Positions 36,529 through 48,589 of a stretch of 64,000 bases of DNA are shown here, one piece after another. Numbering within the stretch: the stretch's first letter is position 1; each line of letters opens with the position of its first letter. The DNA is taken from positions 6,624,001 to 6,688,000 of the forward strand of contig NZ_CP071090.1 in the NCBI RefSeq assembly GCF_017301735.1, in the 5' to 3' direction. Source of the stretch: Pyxidicoccus parkwaysis (GTDB taxonomy: Bacteria > Myxococcota > Myxococcia > Myxococcales > Myxococcaceae). Below the pieces are notes generated by a model, which had not been told where the DNA came from, searched no databases, and worked only from the letters and a program-made list of their open reading frames with translations. The position numbers and the translations under genes were made by a program.

Positions 36529-38034
36529 TCAAACAACGTGCACCACGGATGCATCTCCGTGCGGGGGCACGCCGCTGCCTGCGGGGCGAAGGTCCAACCG
36601 GTCGAGCAACCGTGCGAAGTCCGTGAGGTGACGCGGTCCCGTGAACGCCGTGAGGACATCCTGATGGGCCCGTGTCCCCAGGCGCTCGGCAAGAACATGG
36701 TCACAGAGCAGTCTGCGCACGGCGCTGGCGAACTCCGACATGTCCTCCGGGTCGTGCACGAGCAACCCATTCACCTCGTCGACGACCTGGTCCAGGATGC
36801 CGCCCACCGCGCTGGCCACCACGGGCCGTGACTTCCACATCGCCTCGGTGACGGTGAGCCCGAAGCCCTCCTGAAGGCTCTTCTGCACCACCACCGTCGC
36901 ATGCCGCTGGAGCGCGTTGACGATGGCGGCGTTCTCCTCCAAATCCCTCATGGGCAGACACGCCAGGTGGATGCGCTGCCGCAACCAGTGCGGCTGCTGC
37001 CGCCACAACTCGATGACGGCGTTGAGTGTGGATGCCGCCTCGGGGTCATCCGCCACGGACCTCACCGCCGGGCCCGCGAGGACCAATTCCGCGCGCAAGC
37101 CCGGCATGGCCCGAGCGAGCACCGCGAAGCCACGCTGCACGCCCGCCGGGTCCTTCAGCGGGTCCCACCGCGACACCTGCACCACCAGCGGCATGTCCGG
37201 CGTGGGCGCACAGCCGAGCCGCACGATGTCCGCGCCGCGAGACACCCGGGTCGGCAACCCATCCACCCTCGTGAAGAAGGGCTCGGGCGCACCGGGCTCG
37301 TTCCGCAGCAGGCCCGCGTGCGCGAGGATGGAGCGTGAGACTTCCGGCGTGAGCGGCTGGTTCTTCACCGAGAAGACGTCGATGGACGGCCGGATGACGA
37401 TGGCCCGGTCCGCGCACTGCGGCGGCACGTAGGTGGCGCGCGAGAAGATGGCGACCTCCGCGGCGGCGAGCCCCTGCGCGAGGAACTCCCACGCACGCGT
37501 CACCTCCGCGTTCCTCGTGTCCGAGCCCACATGGCACCGCCACACCACGCGAGCCCCCACCGCCGCGCACGCTGGCGCGAGGCCCGCGGTCTGCGGGTCA
37601 TGGAGCAGCACCACGTCCCCGGGCCGCACCAGCGCGAGCAACTCCTCCGCGTTGTCGCGCAGCACCTCGTCGTAGACGGCGCGCTCCTCCGGCCCCAGCG
37701 GCGAGCCGTCTCCGGGCGAGCCGTGCAGCGCGTGGTGCAGTCGCTTGGTGATGCGGAAGAAGTCCGGCGTGCCCTCCAGCACCAGCCACCGTGCGTCCAC
37801 TCCGGCGCCCCGCGCATAGGCGAGCAGCCGGGGCAGCATCTCCGCCACGCCACCACCCCGCGCCGTGGAATTCACATTCCAGAAGGTGCGGCCCGCCATG
37901 AGGGCGCGAGCCCGCTCGACGCGCTCCATGAACACCCGCCAGCCCTTCTCCCCCACCATCGACGCGAAGACTGTCAGGGGCTCGGCATGGACGCTGACCT
38001 CGGAGGGCTTCAGCCCCCTGGACGGCATCAACAC
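36529..38034 (-). CDS. treT: TreT-like family-4 glycosyltransferase
   Basis: A GT-B retaining glycosyltransferase of 501 residues. The N-terminal half carries the trehalose glycosyltransferring synthase pattern FWNVNSTARGGGVAEML, ARWLVLEGTPDFFRITKRLHH and LLHDPQTAGLAP; the C-terminal half has QVSRWDPLKDPAGV and the nucleotide-sugar motif QEGFGLTVTEAMWKSRPVV. TreT makes trehalose from a nucleoside-diphosphate glucose and glucose. Start choice: a GTG at 38034 has GGAGG at eight bases; an ATG two codons on lies 14 bases away and is less likely. It could serve osmo- or spore-protection, which fits myxobacteria, but this is inference. Confidence 0.85.
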   Translation of the reverse strand: MLMPSRGLKPSEVSVHAEPLTVFASMVGEKGWRVFMERVERARALMAGRTFWNVNSTARGGGVAEMLPRLLAYARGAGVDARWLVLEGTPDFFRITKRLHHALHGSPGDGSPLGPEERAVYDEVLRDNAEELLALVRPGDVVLLHDPQTAGLAPACAAVGARVVWRCHVGSDTRNAEVTRAWEFLAQGLAAAEVAIFSRATYVPPQCADRAIVIRPSIDVFSVKNQPLTPEVSRSILAHAGLLRNEPGAPEPFFTRVDGLPTRVSRGADIVRLGCAPTPDMPLVVQVSRWDPLKDPAGVQRGFAVLARAMPGLRAELVLAGPAVRSVADDPEAASTLNAVIELWRQQPHWLRQRIHLACLPMRDLEENAAIVNALQRHATVVVQKSLQEGFGLTVTEAMWKSRPVVASAVGGILDQVVDEVNGLLVHDPEDMSEFASAVRRLLCDHVLAERLGTRAHQDVLTAFTGPRHLTDFARLLDRLDLRPAGSGVPPHGDASVVHVV

Positions 38035-38152
38035 GGTGCGCCCCTCCTTCCGGGCCCTCGCCCGGGGCCCATGAAAGAAGGTGTGCGCGAGCAGCGGGCC
38101 ATGACACCGCGTGCGAGAGCAGGTGTCGTGGGGCCGGGCCGACTGGCCGCCC

Positions 38153-38196
38153 TCCGTTATAACGGATTGACGTCCGCCCGCCCTGACGCCCATAGT
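38153..38196 (+). promoter_or_regulatory. Promoter of the cys leader with abutting 14-bp palindrome
   Basis: The palindrome TCCGTTATAACGGA (38153-38166) is perfect over 14 bases and ends at the base before a -35-like TTGACG (38167-38172). After 18 bases CATAGT (38191-38196) can serve as -10. Transcription would start near 38203, four bases before the leader-peptide ATG. The palindrome is placed where a repressor or activator would contact RNA polymerase. It is also in the divergent upstream region of treT. Confidence 0.55.
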
Positions 38197-38206
38197 TCGT
38201 CCTCGA

Positions 38207-38308
38207 ATGTCTCTCCCGCTCCCCACGACTGGCGCTCAGTGCTGCTGCTGCCGCGTGGCGTGTGCCTGCTGCTGTCTGGCGGGCCCCGAGCACTGGGAGA
38301 GCGCGTAG
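38207..38308 (+). CDS. Cys-rich leader peptide of cysK (33 aa)
   Basis: A 33-codon ORF ending in TAG, 110 bases before cysK. Residues 12-23 contain eight cysteines: Cys12-15, Cys19 and Cys21-23 (six TGC and two TGT codons). There is no Shine-Dalgarno; the predicted transcript starts about four bases before the ATG, so initiation may be leaderless. A terminator follows between this ORF and cysK. The arrangement is that of an amino-acid attenuator leader in which ribosomes stall on Cys codons when charged tRNA-Cys is scarce. Short poly-Cys ORFs with this role are known from mycobacteria; I know of none from myxobacteria. The peptide itself is probably only a sensor. Confidence 0.72.
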   Translation: MSLPLPTTGAQCCCCRVACACCCLAGPEHWESA

Positions 38309-38339
38309 AGCGTCCCTGAAATCTCTCCCCGTCGCTCGC

Positions 38340-38380
38340 GCGGCCCGCCCTCCCAGGAGGTGTCGGGCCGCTTCCATTTT
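38340..38380 (+). terminator. Attenuator (intrinsic terminator) in the cysK leader
   Basis: GCGGCCCG (38340-38347) pairs perfectly with CGGGCCGC (38364-38371); an inner CCTC-CCAG-GAGG hairpin stacks inside; TTCCATTTT follows at once. The left arm can pair instead with GGCGGGCC at 38278-38285 inside the leader ORF (to 38342-38349, eight perfect pairs), which would abolish the terminator. Confidence 0.75.
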
Positions 38381-38418
38381 CACGTCCCCGTCGTTCGGTT
38401 TCCCTGGAGGCAGACCCC

Positions 38419-39333
38419 ATGAAGGCAGCCAACATCCTGCAGACCATCGGCAACACCCCGCACGTCCGGCTCAACCGCCTCTTCTCCTCGCGGGTGGAGG
38501 TCTGGGTGAAGCTGGAGCGCGCCAATCCGGGCGGCAGCATCAAGGACCGCATCGCCCTGTCGATGATTGAAGACGCCGAGCAGCGCGGCGTGCTCAAGAA
38601 GGACAGCGTCATCATCGAGCCGACGTCCGGCAACACGGGCATCGGGCTCGCGGTGGTGGCGGCGGTGAAGGGCTATCCGCTCACCCTCGTCATGCCCGAT
38701 TCGATGAGCATCGAGCGCCGCCGCCTCATGACCGCGTACGGCGCCAAGCTGGAGCTCACCCCGCGCGCGCAGGGCATGAAGGGCGCGATTGCGCGCGCGC
38801 AGGAACTGGTGGCGCAGACGCCCAACGCGTGGATACCGCAGCAGTTCGAGAACGCCGCCAACGTGGAGGTGCACAAGCGCACCACCGCGCGCGAAATCCT
38901 CCAGGACTTCCCCGAGGGCATCGACTACCTGATTACGGGCGTGGGCACGGGCGGCCACATCACCGGCGTGGCCGAGGTGCTCAAGGACCGCTTTCCGAAG
39001 CTGAAGGTCTTCGCCGTGGAGCCCACGAAGTCTCCGGTGCTCAGCGGCGGCCAGCCCGGCCCCCACCCCATCCAGGGCATCGGCGCGGGCTTCATCCCGA
39101 AGATTCTCCGCACGGACGTCCTCGACGGCATCATCCAGATTCCCGAGGAGGAGGCCTTCGACTTCGCGCGCCGCGCCGCCAAGGAGGAGGGCATCTTCCT
39201 CGGCATCTCCTCGGGCGCGTCGCTCGCGGCGGTGCAGCGCAAGCTGGCGGAGGTGCCGGACGGCAGCCGCGTGCTGACGTTCAACTACGACACCGGCGAG
39301 CGCTACCTCTCCATCGAGAACCTGTTCGTCTGA
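38419..39333 (+). CDS. cysK: Cysteine synthase A (O-acetylserine sulfhydrylase)
   Basis: Makes L-cysteine from O-acetylserine and sulfide; cytoplasmic PLP enzyme of the fold-type II family, 304 residues. The PLP lysine lies in GGSIKDR near residue 39, the substrate-binding loop is TSGNTG, the phosphate-binding loop GTGGHITG, and the C-terminal GISSGAS is intact. The absence of an N-terminal haem site or a C-terminal CBS pair argues against cystathionine beta-synthase. GGAGG lies eight bases before the ATG. Expression is probably governed by the Cys-codon leader upstream. A perfect hairpin ends the unit. Confidence 0.94.
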   Translation: MKAANILQTIGNTPHVRLNRLFSSRVEVWVKLERANPGGSIKDRIALSMIEDAEQRGVLKKDSVIIEPTSGNTGIGLAVVAAVKGYPLTLVMPDSMSIERRRLMTAYGAKLELTPRAQGMKGAIARAQELVAQTPNAWIPQQFENAANVEVHKRTTAREILQDFPEGIDYLITGVGTGGHITGVAEVLKDRFPKLKVFAVEPTKSPVLSGGQPGPHPIQGIGAGFIPKILRTDVLDGIIQIPEEEAFDFARRAAKEEGIFLGISSGASLAAVQRKLAEVPDGSRVLTFNYDTGERYLSIENLFV

Positions 39334-39348
39334 CGTCGCGGACCGCGA

Positions 39349-39375
39349 GCGCCCGGGGACACACCTCCCGGGCGC
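39349..39375. terminator. Bidirectional terminator between cysK and the MBL gene
   Basis: GCGCCCGGG (39349-39357) and CCCGGGCGC (39367-39375) form a perfect nine-base-pair stem with a nine-base loop, between converging genes. Confidence 0.68.
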
Positions 39376-39381
39376 CGGGCC

Positions 39382-40038
39382 CTACTTCCTCGGCCGCATC
39401 CGGAACGCGACGAAGGACGCCACGTCGTTGAAGGCGAAGTACGGGTTCTTCTTCCGCACCTCGGCCATGGACGTCACGGGCACGTCCGCGTAGTCGTGCC
39501 CCGGCCACAGCTTCGCGGTGTCCGGCACCTTCAGCAGCACCTGGGACAGCGAGCGGTACATCTCCTCCGGGTTGCCGCCGTTCATGTCGCACCGGCCGCA
39601 GCCGTTGATGAACACCGTGTCCCCGGACACCAGCGCGTCCCCCGCCAGCAGGCAGTGCGAGCCCGGCGTGTGCCCCGGCGTGTGCAGCGCCTGGAAGCGC
39701 TCCTCCCCCACCTGCACCACGTCCCCCGGCCCCACCGGACGCAGCGCGTCACCCAGCTCACGCAGCTCCGCGGAGAACCGCACCTCCTCGCGCTGCGCGT
39801 ACACGGGCACGTCATGACGCGAGAGCAAATCCGGCAGCCCGTTGATGTGGTCGAAGTGACAGTGCGAGACGAACGCGCCCACCAGCCGCTTTCCCTCGGC
39901 CTTCACCGCCGCTTCAATCGCGTCCACGTCCCAGGCGGGGTCCACCACCAGCACCTCGTCCGAATACGCCGGCCCCACCAGGTAGACGAAGTTGTCCATG
40001 GGCCCGAGCTTGAGCTGCCGCACGTACGGATTGCGCAT
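39382..40038 (-). CDS. Metallo-beta-lactamase-fold hydrolase (glyoxalase II-like)
   Basis: A protein of 218 residues with the MBL metal motif SHCHFDH (His59, His61, Asp63, His64), a further His in HTPGHTPGS, the bridging Asp in SGDTVF and the last His in WPGHDY, so both metal sites are complete. The size and the CGRCDMNGGNPEEMYRSL segment resemble glyoxalase II and persulfide dioxygenase (ETHE1)-type enzymes. Convergent with cysK, which makes a sulfur-related substrate attractive but unproven. Start: ATG at 40038 has GGAGG nine bases upstream; the ATG at 40047 directly abuts that site and is less likely. Confidence 0.85.
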   Translation of the reverse strand: MRNPYVRQLKLGPMDNFVYLVGPAYSDEVLVVDPAWDVDAIEAAVKAEGKRLVGAFVSHCHFDHINGLPDLLSRHDVPVYAQREEVRFSAELRELGDALRPVGPGDVVQVGEERFQALHTPGHTPGSHCLLAGDALVSGDTVFINGCGRCDMNGGNPEEMYRSLSQVLLKVPDTAKLWPGHDYADVPVTSMAEVRKKNPYFAFNDVASFVAFRMRPRK

Positions 40039-40166
40039 CGCGTTCATCCTCCACCGGACTGCGTGCGCGGTGCGCACGACCGGACCCACTCTAACGCCCG
40101 GGACTTGAAGCCGCGGGCCCCTTCCTTCTTGAATACGCCCCCCGGCTCCCGAGGAGGTCACGCCCC

Positions 40167-40877
40167 GTGAAGCGACCGCTGCCGTTGCTCGTCTGCACCC
40201 TGCTCGCCAGCACCAGCTTCGCCGCGAAGGAGAAGTCGACCTTCCGCTACAACGCCCCGCCCGACGGCGAGCGCCCCGTCATCGTCGACGCCACCGTCGG
40301 CCCCCAGGGCAGCGACTTCGCCATGCGCCTGCGCTTCAACCGCGAGCCCTGGGGCGAGGTCTGCAAGAGCCGCTGCGCCAACGCCACGCTCCTGCTCGAC
40401 ACCGACTCCAGCAAGCAGACGGGCCTGCACCTGACGCAGGACGGCCCGGCCAACGGCGCCGACGTGGCCATCGTCGTCCAGGGCGTCCGCGAGGCCGCCA
40501 CCGAGGACGGTGCTCCCCCGGAGACCTGGCTGCGCGTGAAGGTGCGCCTGCTCGCCAACGACGCGCGCTCGGCGGACGACGGCGAGCTGCTCGCCGAGCT
40601 CAACCACCGCCAGGACACCGAGCGCCTCCACGTGGACGAGAACACCGTCTATGTCCTCGTGGACGCCACCAGCCCCGCCATTCCGTCCGCCCGGAAGGTG
40701 CGCGTCGTGTACCAGCCGCCGGGCGCCAAGGCCGTCCAGGCCTCCATCCCCGGGATGATCGGCGGCGGCGGCGGCAAGGGCGTCCGCATCTTCAAGGACG
40801 GCAGCTGGGGCCGGGCCCGCAACGCCGACCCGCGCAAGGCGAAGTCGCCCGCCAGCCCTGCCGGCGATAACGGATAG
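40167..40877 (+). CDS. Secreted protein of unknown function
   Basis: A 236-residue protein with a signal peptide (about 1-19, cleavage near SFA|A). The mature part is beta-rich (IVDATVGPQGSDFAMRLRFNREPW) with two close cysteines in EVCKSRCAN, followed by VLVDATSPAIPSARKVRVVYQPP and a Gly/Lys-rich tail. GTG start with GAGGAGG nine bases upstream. No family recognised. The stop is followed immediately by a tandem repeat. Confidence 0.72.
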   Translation: MKRPLPLLVCTLLASTSFAAKEKSTFRYNAPPDGERPVIVDATVGPQGSDFAMRLRFNREPWGEVCKSRCANATLLLDTDSSKQTGLHLTQDGPANGADVAIVVQGVREAATEDGAPPETWLRVKVRLLANDARSADDGELLAELNHRQDTERLHVDENTVYVLVDATSPAIPSARKVRVVYQPPGAKAVQASIPGMIGGGGGKGVRIFKDGSWGRARNADPRKAKSPASPAGDNG

Positions 40878-40955
40878 GCCGCCTCACCGGCGACCACAGC
40901 CAGGTCGCCTCACCGCCGACCACGGCCAGGCCGCCTCACCGGCGACCCCGGACAC
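40878..40955. repeat. Three tandem 26-bp repeats
   Basis: Three copies of a 26-base unit begin at 40878, 40904 and 40930, each with the core CGCCTCACCG and then CGACC; copies 1 and 2 differ at a few positions and copy 3 diverges in its last eight bases. They lie directly after a stop codon, outside coding sequence. Confidence 0.8.
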
Positions 40956-41258
40956 GTCGCGTCCAGTCGGCCACGGGTAGTCCGGTACTCCCCACACCCA
41001 CCGTCGCGTCCTCACAGAGCAACCAGTCAGGCCCACAACCTCGGAATTTCGCGGGGTTGCGGGAGTGTTGTACTGGAGCGCAGGACTATACGGATGTATA
41101 GGTGGGCATACCCGGAGCATGCGCAACCCCCCGTATTCGTTCCAATTGTCAGGGGGGCATGGTAGTCCCGGCGCCCTGTTACATACCTCCGGACCCGGAA
41201 GTGAGGAGTGCGCGGGCCGCGCGCCGCGTTCGGGTACGAGGCGTTCTCACCTGGATTG
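40956..41258. other. Intergenic region upstream of parC
   Basis: About 300 bases with locally higher A/T than the surroundings. It should contain the parC promoter, but no confident -35/-10 pair could be assigned: TTGTAC near 41065 and TTGTCA near 41148 lack properly spaced -10 partners. No ORF with coding character was seen. Confidence 0.5.
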
Positions 41259-43646
<2,388 letters not shown>

Positions 43647-43658
43647 CCAGAGGACGCC

Positions 43659-45590
<1,932 letters not shown>

Positions 45591-45609
45591 GCCCGCCCGG
45601 TCCGGAAAA

Positions 45610-45632
45610 CCGGCCCCGCCTCCCGGGGCCGG
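45610..45632 (+). terminator. Hairpin after parE
   Basis: CCGGCCCC and GGGGCCGG form a perfect eight-base-pair stem with a seven-base loop, 19 bases after the stop. No T-tract follows. Confidence 0.5.
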
Positions 45633-45745
45633 CCCGGGAGATGGCCCCGCGCCCCGTCGGTGCGGGTCTGTCTCCACCCGGTGGGGGTGGGCGGGGGCCC
45701 CAGGGTTTTGAAGGGAAGCCCCCTGCTCGGCTAGGCTCCGGCGCC

Positions 45746-47281
45746 GTGAACACGTTCCGCCGATTCGCCCTGTTGATGGCGCTGCTCCTGGCCGTCCTCC
45801 CCGCGCACGCGCAGACCACCCGGAAGAGGGCCAGCAAGAAGAAGCCGGCCGTCACCAAGGTGGCCAAGAAGAAGAAGGTCCCCGCCAACAAGAAGAAGAA
45901 GGCGCCGCCCGCGGAGGACACCGAAACGGCGGGCACGACGGACGTGGAGTCGGCGGAGCCCATGGTCTTCGGCGAGCCCGACGCGAAGCCCGCCCCCGCC
46001 GAGAGCGACACGCCGGTGACGCCGCTGGAGAAGCCGGCGACGCCCGCGGTGGCGAAGCCGACGCTGCCGGAACTGCCCCCGCCTCCCTCGGCGAAGCCCG
46101 TCGTGGAGAAGCCCAGCGTGCCCCTGCTGACGTCCGGCCCCGTCGCGCTGTTCGCCGTGGCGCGCACGCCCAACGCGCAGGACGCGGCGGTGAAGCTGGA
46201 GGGCGAGTTGCTGGGCTACCTGGGCACCGGCGACGTGACGCTGGTGGACCTGGGGGCGGCCTTCCCGCCGCCCGCGCCCGTGCCGCTGACGAAGGCGGAC
46301 ACCCTCTTCGAGGAGGGCCGCACCGCCTACGACAACCTGGACCCCGAGGCCGCCGAGGCGAAGTTCAAGGCGGCGGCGGAGGCGTACACGCGGGCTCCGG
46401 CGGACATGAGCACGGAGCGGCTGGCGCAGACGTACATCTTCCTGGGCGCCTCGCGGCAGCTCAACGGGGACATGATTGGCGCGAAGGAGGCCTTCACCCA
46501 CGCGGTGGTGGCCGAGCCCGGCGCGCGTCCGGACGCCGCCCTCTTCAGCCAGGAGGTGCAGAAGGCCTACGACGAGTCCCGCGCCGCGGTGCGCGGGCTG
46601 TCCCCGGGCTCGCTGACGGTGATTTCGGAGCCGGCCGGCGCCGAGGTGCTGGTGCGCGGCCGCAAGGTGGGCGTCACGCCGCTGCGCAACGTGGAGGTGC
46701 CCGCCGGCCAGCACCCCGTGGTGGTGTCGCTGCCCGGCTACGCGTCCTACTCCCTCTACGCGGAGGTGCAGTCCTCCAAGCCCACCGACGTGAAGGCGAA
46801 GCTGGAGCCCGCGCCGGGCCTGGCCGCCGTGCGCGACTTCGCCGCCAAGGCCGCCACCGAGAAGGCCTTTGACTCGGACACCGTCCCCGCCGAGGCGCGG
46901 GCCATCGGTGAGCGGCTGAATGCCCGCTACGTGGTGCTGGCCGCCGTGTCCCGCGACAAGAAGGGCCGCGCCGAGGCGGAGCTCCAGGCGTGGGACTTGC
47001 GCTCCAAGGCGCGGCTGCGCGGCGTGGAAATCGAGCTGGCCCCCGGCAAGCCGAAGCACGGCCCGGCCGCGGCGGCGGACCAGGTGCGCGGCTTCGTCAA
47101 CGGCGCCATGGCGCCCCGCGTCTCCGAGCGCGGCAGTGGCCCGGACTTCTCGCTGCTGAAGCGGCCCGCCTTCTGGGCCGTGGTGGGCGGCGTGGCGGCC
47201 GTGACGGCGGGCACCGTGTTCGTCGTGACGCAGGACAAGGGCAAGGGCTGGAATCCCGTGACTGGCGGCGTCGGCTTCTGA
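45746..47281 (+). CDS. PEGA-domain protein, Lys-rich N-terminus
   Basis: A protein of 511 residues with a signal peptide (about 1-23, cleavage after AHA), an extreme Lys/Ala stretch (about 25-60), a Pro/Glu-rich linker, TPR-like helices (LFEEGRTAYDNLDPEAAEAKF), a PEGA domain near 290-355 (VISEPAGAEVLVRGRKVGVTP) and a final membrane helix near 480-498 (FWAVVGGVAAVTAGTVFVV). GTG start at 45746 gives the full signal peptide; no better start is seen. PEGA domains are thought to be surface or envelope modules. Followed by a second PEGA gene. Confidence 0.78.
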   Translation: MNTFRRFALLMALLLAVLPAHAQTTRKRASKKKPAVTKVAKKKKVPANKKKKAPPAEDTETAGTTDVESAEPMVFGEPDAKPAPAESDTPVTPLEKPATPAVAKPTLPELPPPPSAKPVVEKPSVPLLTSGPVALFAVARTPNAQDAAVKLEGELLGYLGTGDVTLVDLGAAFPPPAPVPLTKADTLFEEGRTAYDNLDPEAAEAKFKAAAEAYTRAPADMSTERLAQTYIFLGASRQLNGDMIGAKEAFTHAVVAEPGARPDAALFSQEVQKAYDESRAAVRGLSPGSLTVISEPAGAEVLVRGRKVGVTPLRNVEVPAGQHPVVVSLPGYASYSLYAEVQSSKPTDVKAKLEPAPGLAAVRDFAAKAATEKAFDSDTVPAEARAIGERLNARYVVLAAVSRDKKGRAEAELQAWDLRSKARLRGVEIELAPGKPKHGPAAAADQVRGFVNGAMAPRVSERGSGPDFSLLKRPAFWAVVGGVAAVTAGTVFVVTQDKGKGWNPVTGGVGF

Positions 47282-47344
47282 CGAAGCGGCGCAGGGAATG
47301 AATGTCTGGCGGGCGGCTCGCGTCGCCTGCTCCGAGGTGCCCCC

Positions 47345-48541
47345 ATGAAAGCCCTTCTGCTCGCCCTCCTCCCCTCGCTGGCCCTGGCGGCTCCGCCTCC
47401 GGAGCGGGCCATCATCAGCCTCGTCGTGCCCATGGACCCGGCCTCCGAGTCCACCAGCGTGCAGATGGAGGGCTACATGAACGACGCCCTCGCCAACTTC
47501 GCGGGCTTCACGGTGCGCAAGCCCGAGGAGCTGTTCGGCATGCCGGAGGACGCGGCCGCCAAGGCGTCGCTGGACAAGGCGCGCAAGGGCCTGTCGGAGA
47601 GCGTCGCCGCCTTCGACAAGAAGGAGTACGAGGACGCGGAGAAGAAGATTCGCGCCACCCTCAAGGAATTGGAGACGGCCGCGGGCGCCATGCGCGGCTG
47701 CTCGCCGCTGTGTGAGTCGCTGGCCCTCTACGGCGCGCTGCTGCACCTGCGCGGCGACGTGGAGGAGGCGAAGCTGGCGCTGATGGACCTGATTGCCCTC
47801 AACCCCACCTTCGAGCTGAACCCCAAGCGCTTCGGCCGGGACTACCTCGCGCTGCGTGTGCAGGTGGCCACCGGCCGCACCGCGCAGCTGCGCGGCGGCG
47901 CGTTGGTGAAGTCGCGGCCGGCGGGCGCGCGGGTGTACCTGGACGGCGAGCAGGTGGGCTTCACGCCGGTGACGCTGTCCACGCTGCCCATCGGCAAGCA
48001 CCTGCTGCGGCTGGAGCGCCCCGGCTTCCGCCAGTACGGGAAGCTCCTCGAGGTGACGCCGGACGACGTGGAGGTGAGCACGGACCTGGTGCCCACCCCG
48101 CAGTACAAGGCCTATGACGCCCAGCTGGACCGCGTGGCCGGCGAGGTGCTGCGCGCCGGACAGAAGTCCAGCGGCGTGTCCACGATGGGCCAGTCGCTGG
48201 GGCTGGAGCGCGCCGTGGTGGGCACGCTGAAGGCCCTGGAGGAGGGCTCGGAGCTGCAGCTGGGCTACTACGACATCAAGAGCGGCAAGAAGCTGGGGGG
48301 CCGGCGCGCGGTGCTCCAGGGCGACGAGTTCGGCCAGCTGAAGCAGGAGCTGGAGCGCATGGTGAACCAGATGGTGAACACGACTGGCGAGAAGGTGTCG
48401 CGCAGCTCGGACCCGCTGGACAACCGCGGAGGCACCGAGGACTGGAGCGCCGAGGACCGGGGCGGCAAGACGAAGGCCTCCGAGAAGAAGAAGAAAGGCG
48501 ACGACCCGCTCGACGGGGTGTCCGGAACCGAGGATTGGTGA
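47345..48541 (+). CDS. PEGA-domain protein with repeated GTEDW tail
   Basis: A protein of 398 residues with a signal peptide (about 1-15, cleavage near ALA), helical TPR-like segments (ESVAAFDKKEYEDAEKKIR), a PEGA domain near 195-250 (VKSRPAGARVYLDGEQVGFTP) and a charged C-terminal tail. The tail carries the motif DPLDNRGGTEDW and, at the very end, DPLDGVSGTEDW. Related in layout to the preceding PEGA protein and probably in the same operon as it and the SppA fusion. Confidence 0.8.
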   Translation: MKALLLALLPSLALAAPPPERAIISLVVPMDPASESTSVQMEGYMNDALANFAGFTVRKPEELFGMPEDAAAKASLDKARKGLSESVAAFDKKEYEDAEKKIRATLKELETAAGAMRGCSPLCESLALYGALLHLRGDVEEAKLALMDLIALNPTFELNPKRFGRDYLALRVQVATGRTAQLRGGALVKSRPAGARVYLDGEQVGFTPVTLSTLPIGKHLLRLERPGFRQYGKLLEVTPDDVEVSTDLVPTPQYKAYDAQLDRVAGEVLRAGQKSSGVSTMGQSLGLERAVVGTLKALEEGSELQLGYYDIKSGKKLGGRRAVLQGDEFGQLKQELERMVNQMVNTTGEKVSRSSDPLDNRGGTEDWSAEDRGGKTKASEKKKKGDDPLDGVSGTEDW

Positions 48542-48589
48542 CGCGAGGCGCTTGTCCCGGGGCGCTCGCCGCCTAGAGTCCCGGGCCGT

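Noticed and set aside
40956..41258. Short plus-strand ORF at 41065 in the gap before parC
   Set aside because: No ribosome-binding site, irregular codon use and no recognisable features.
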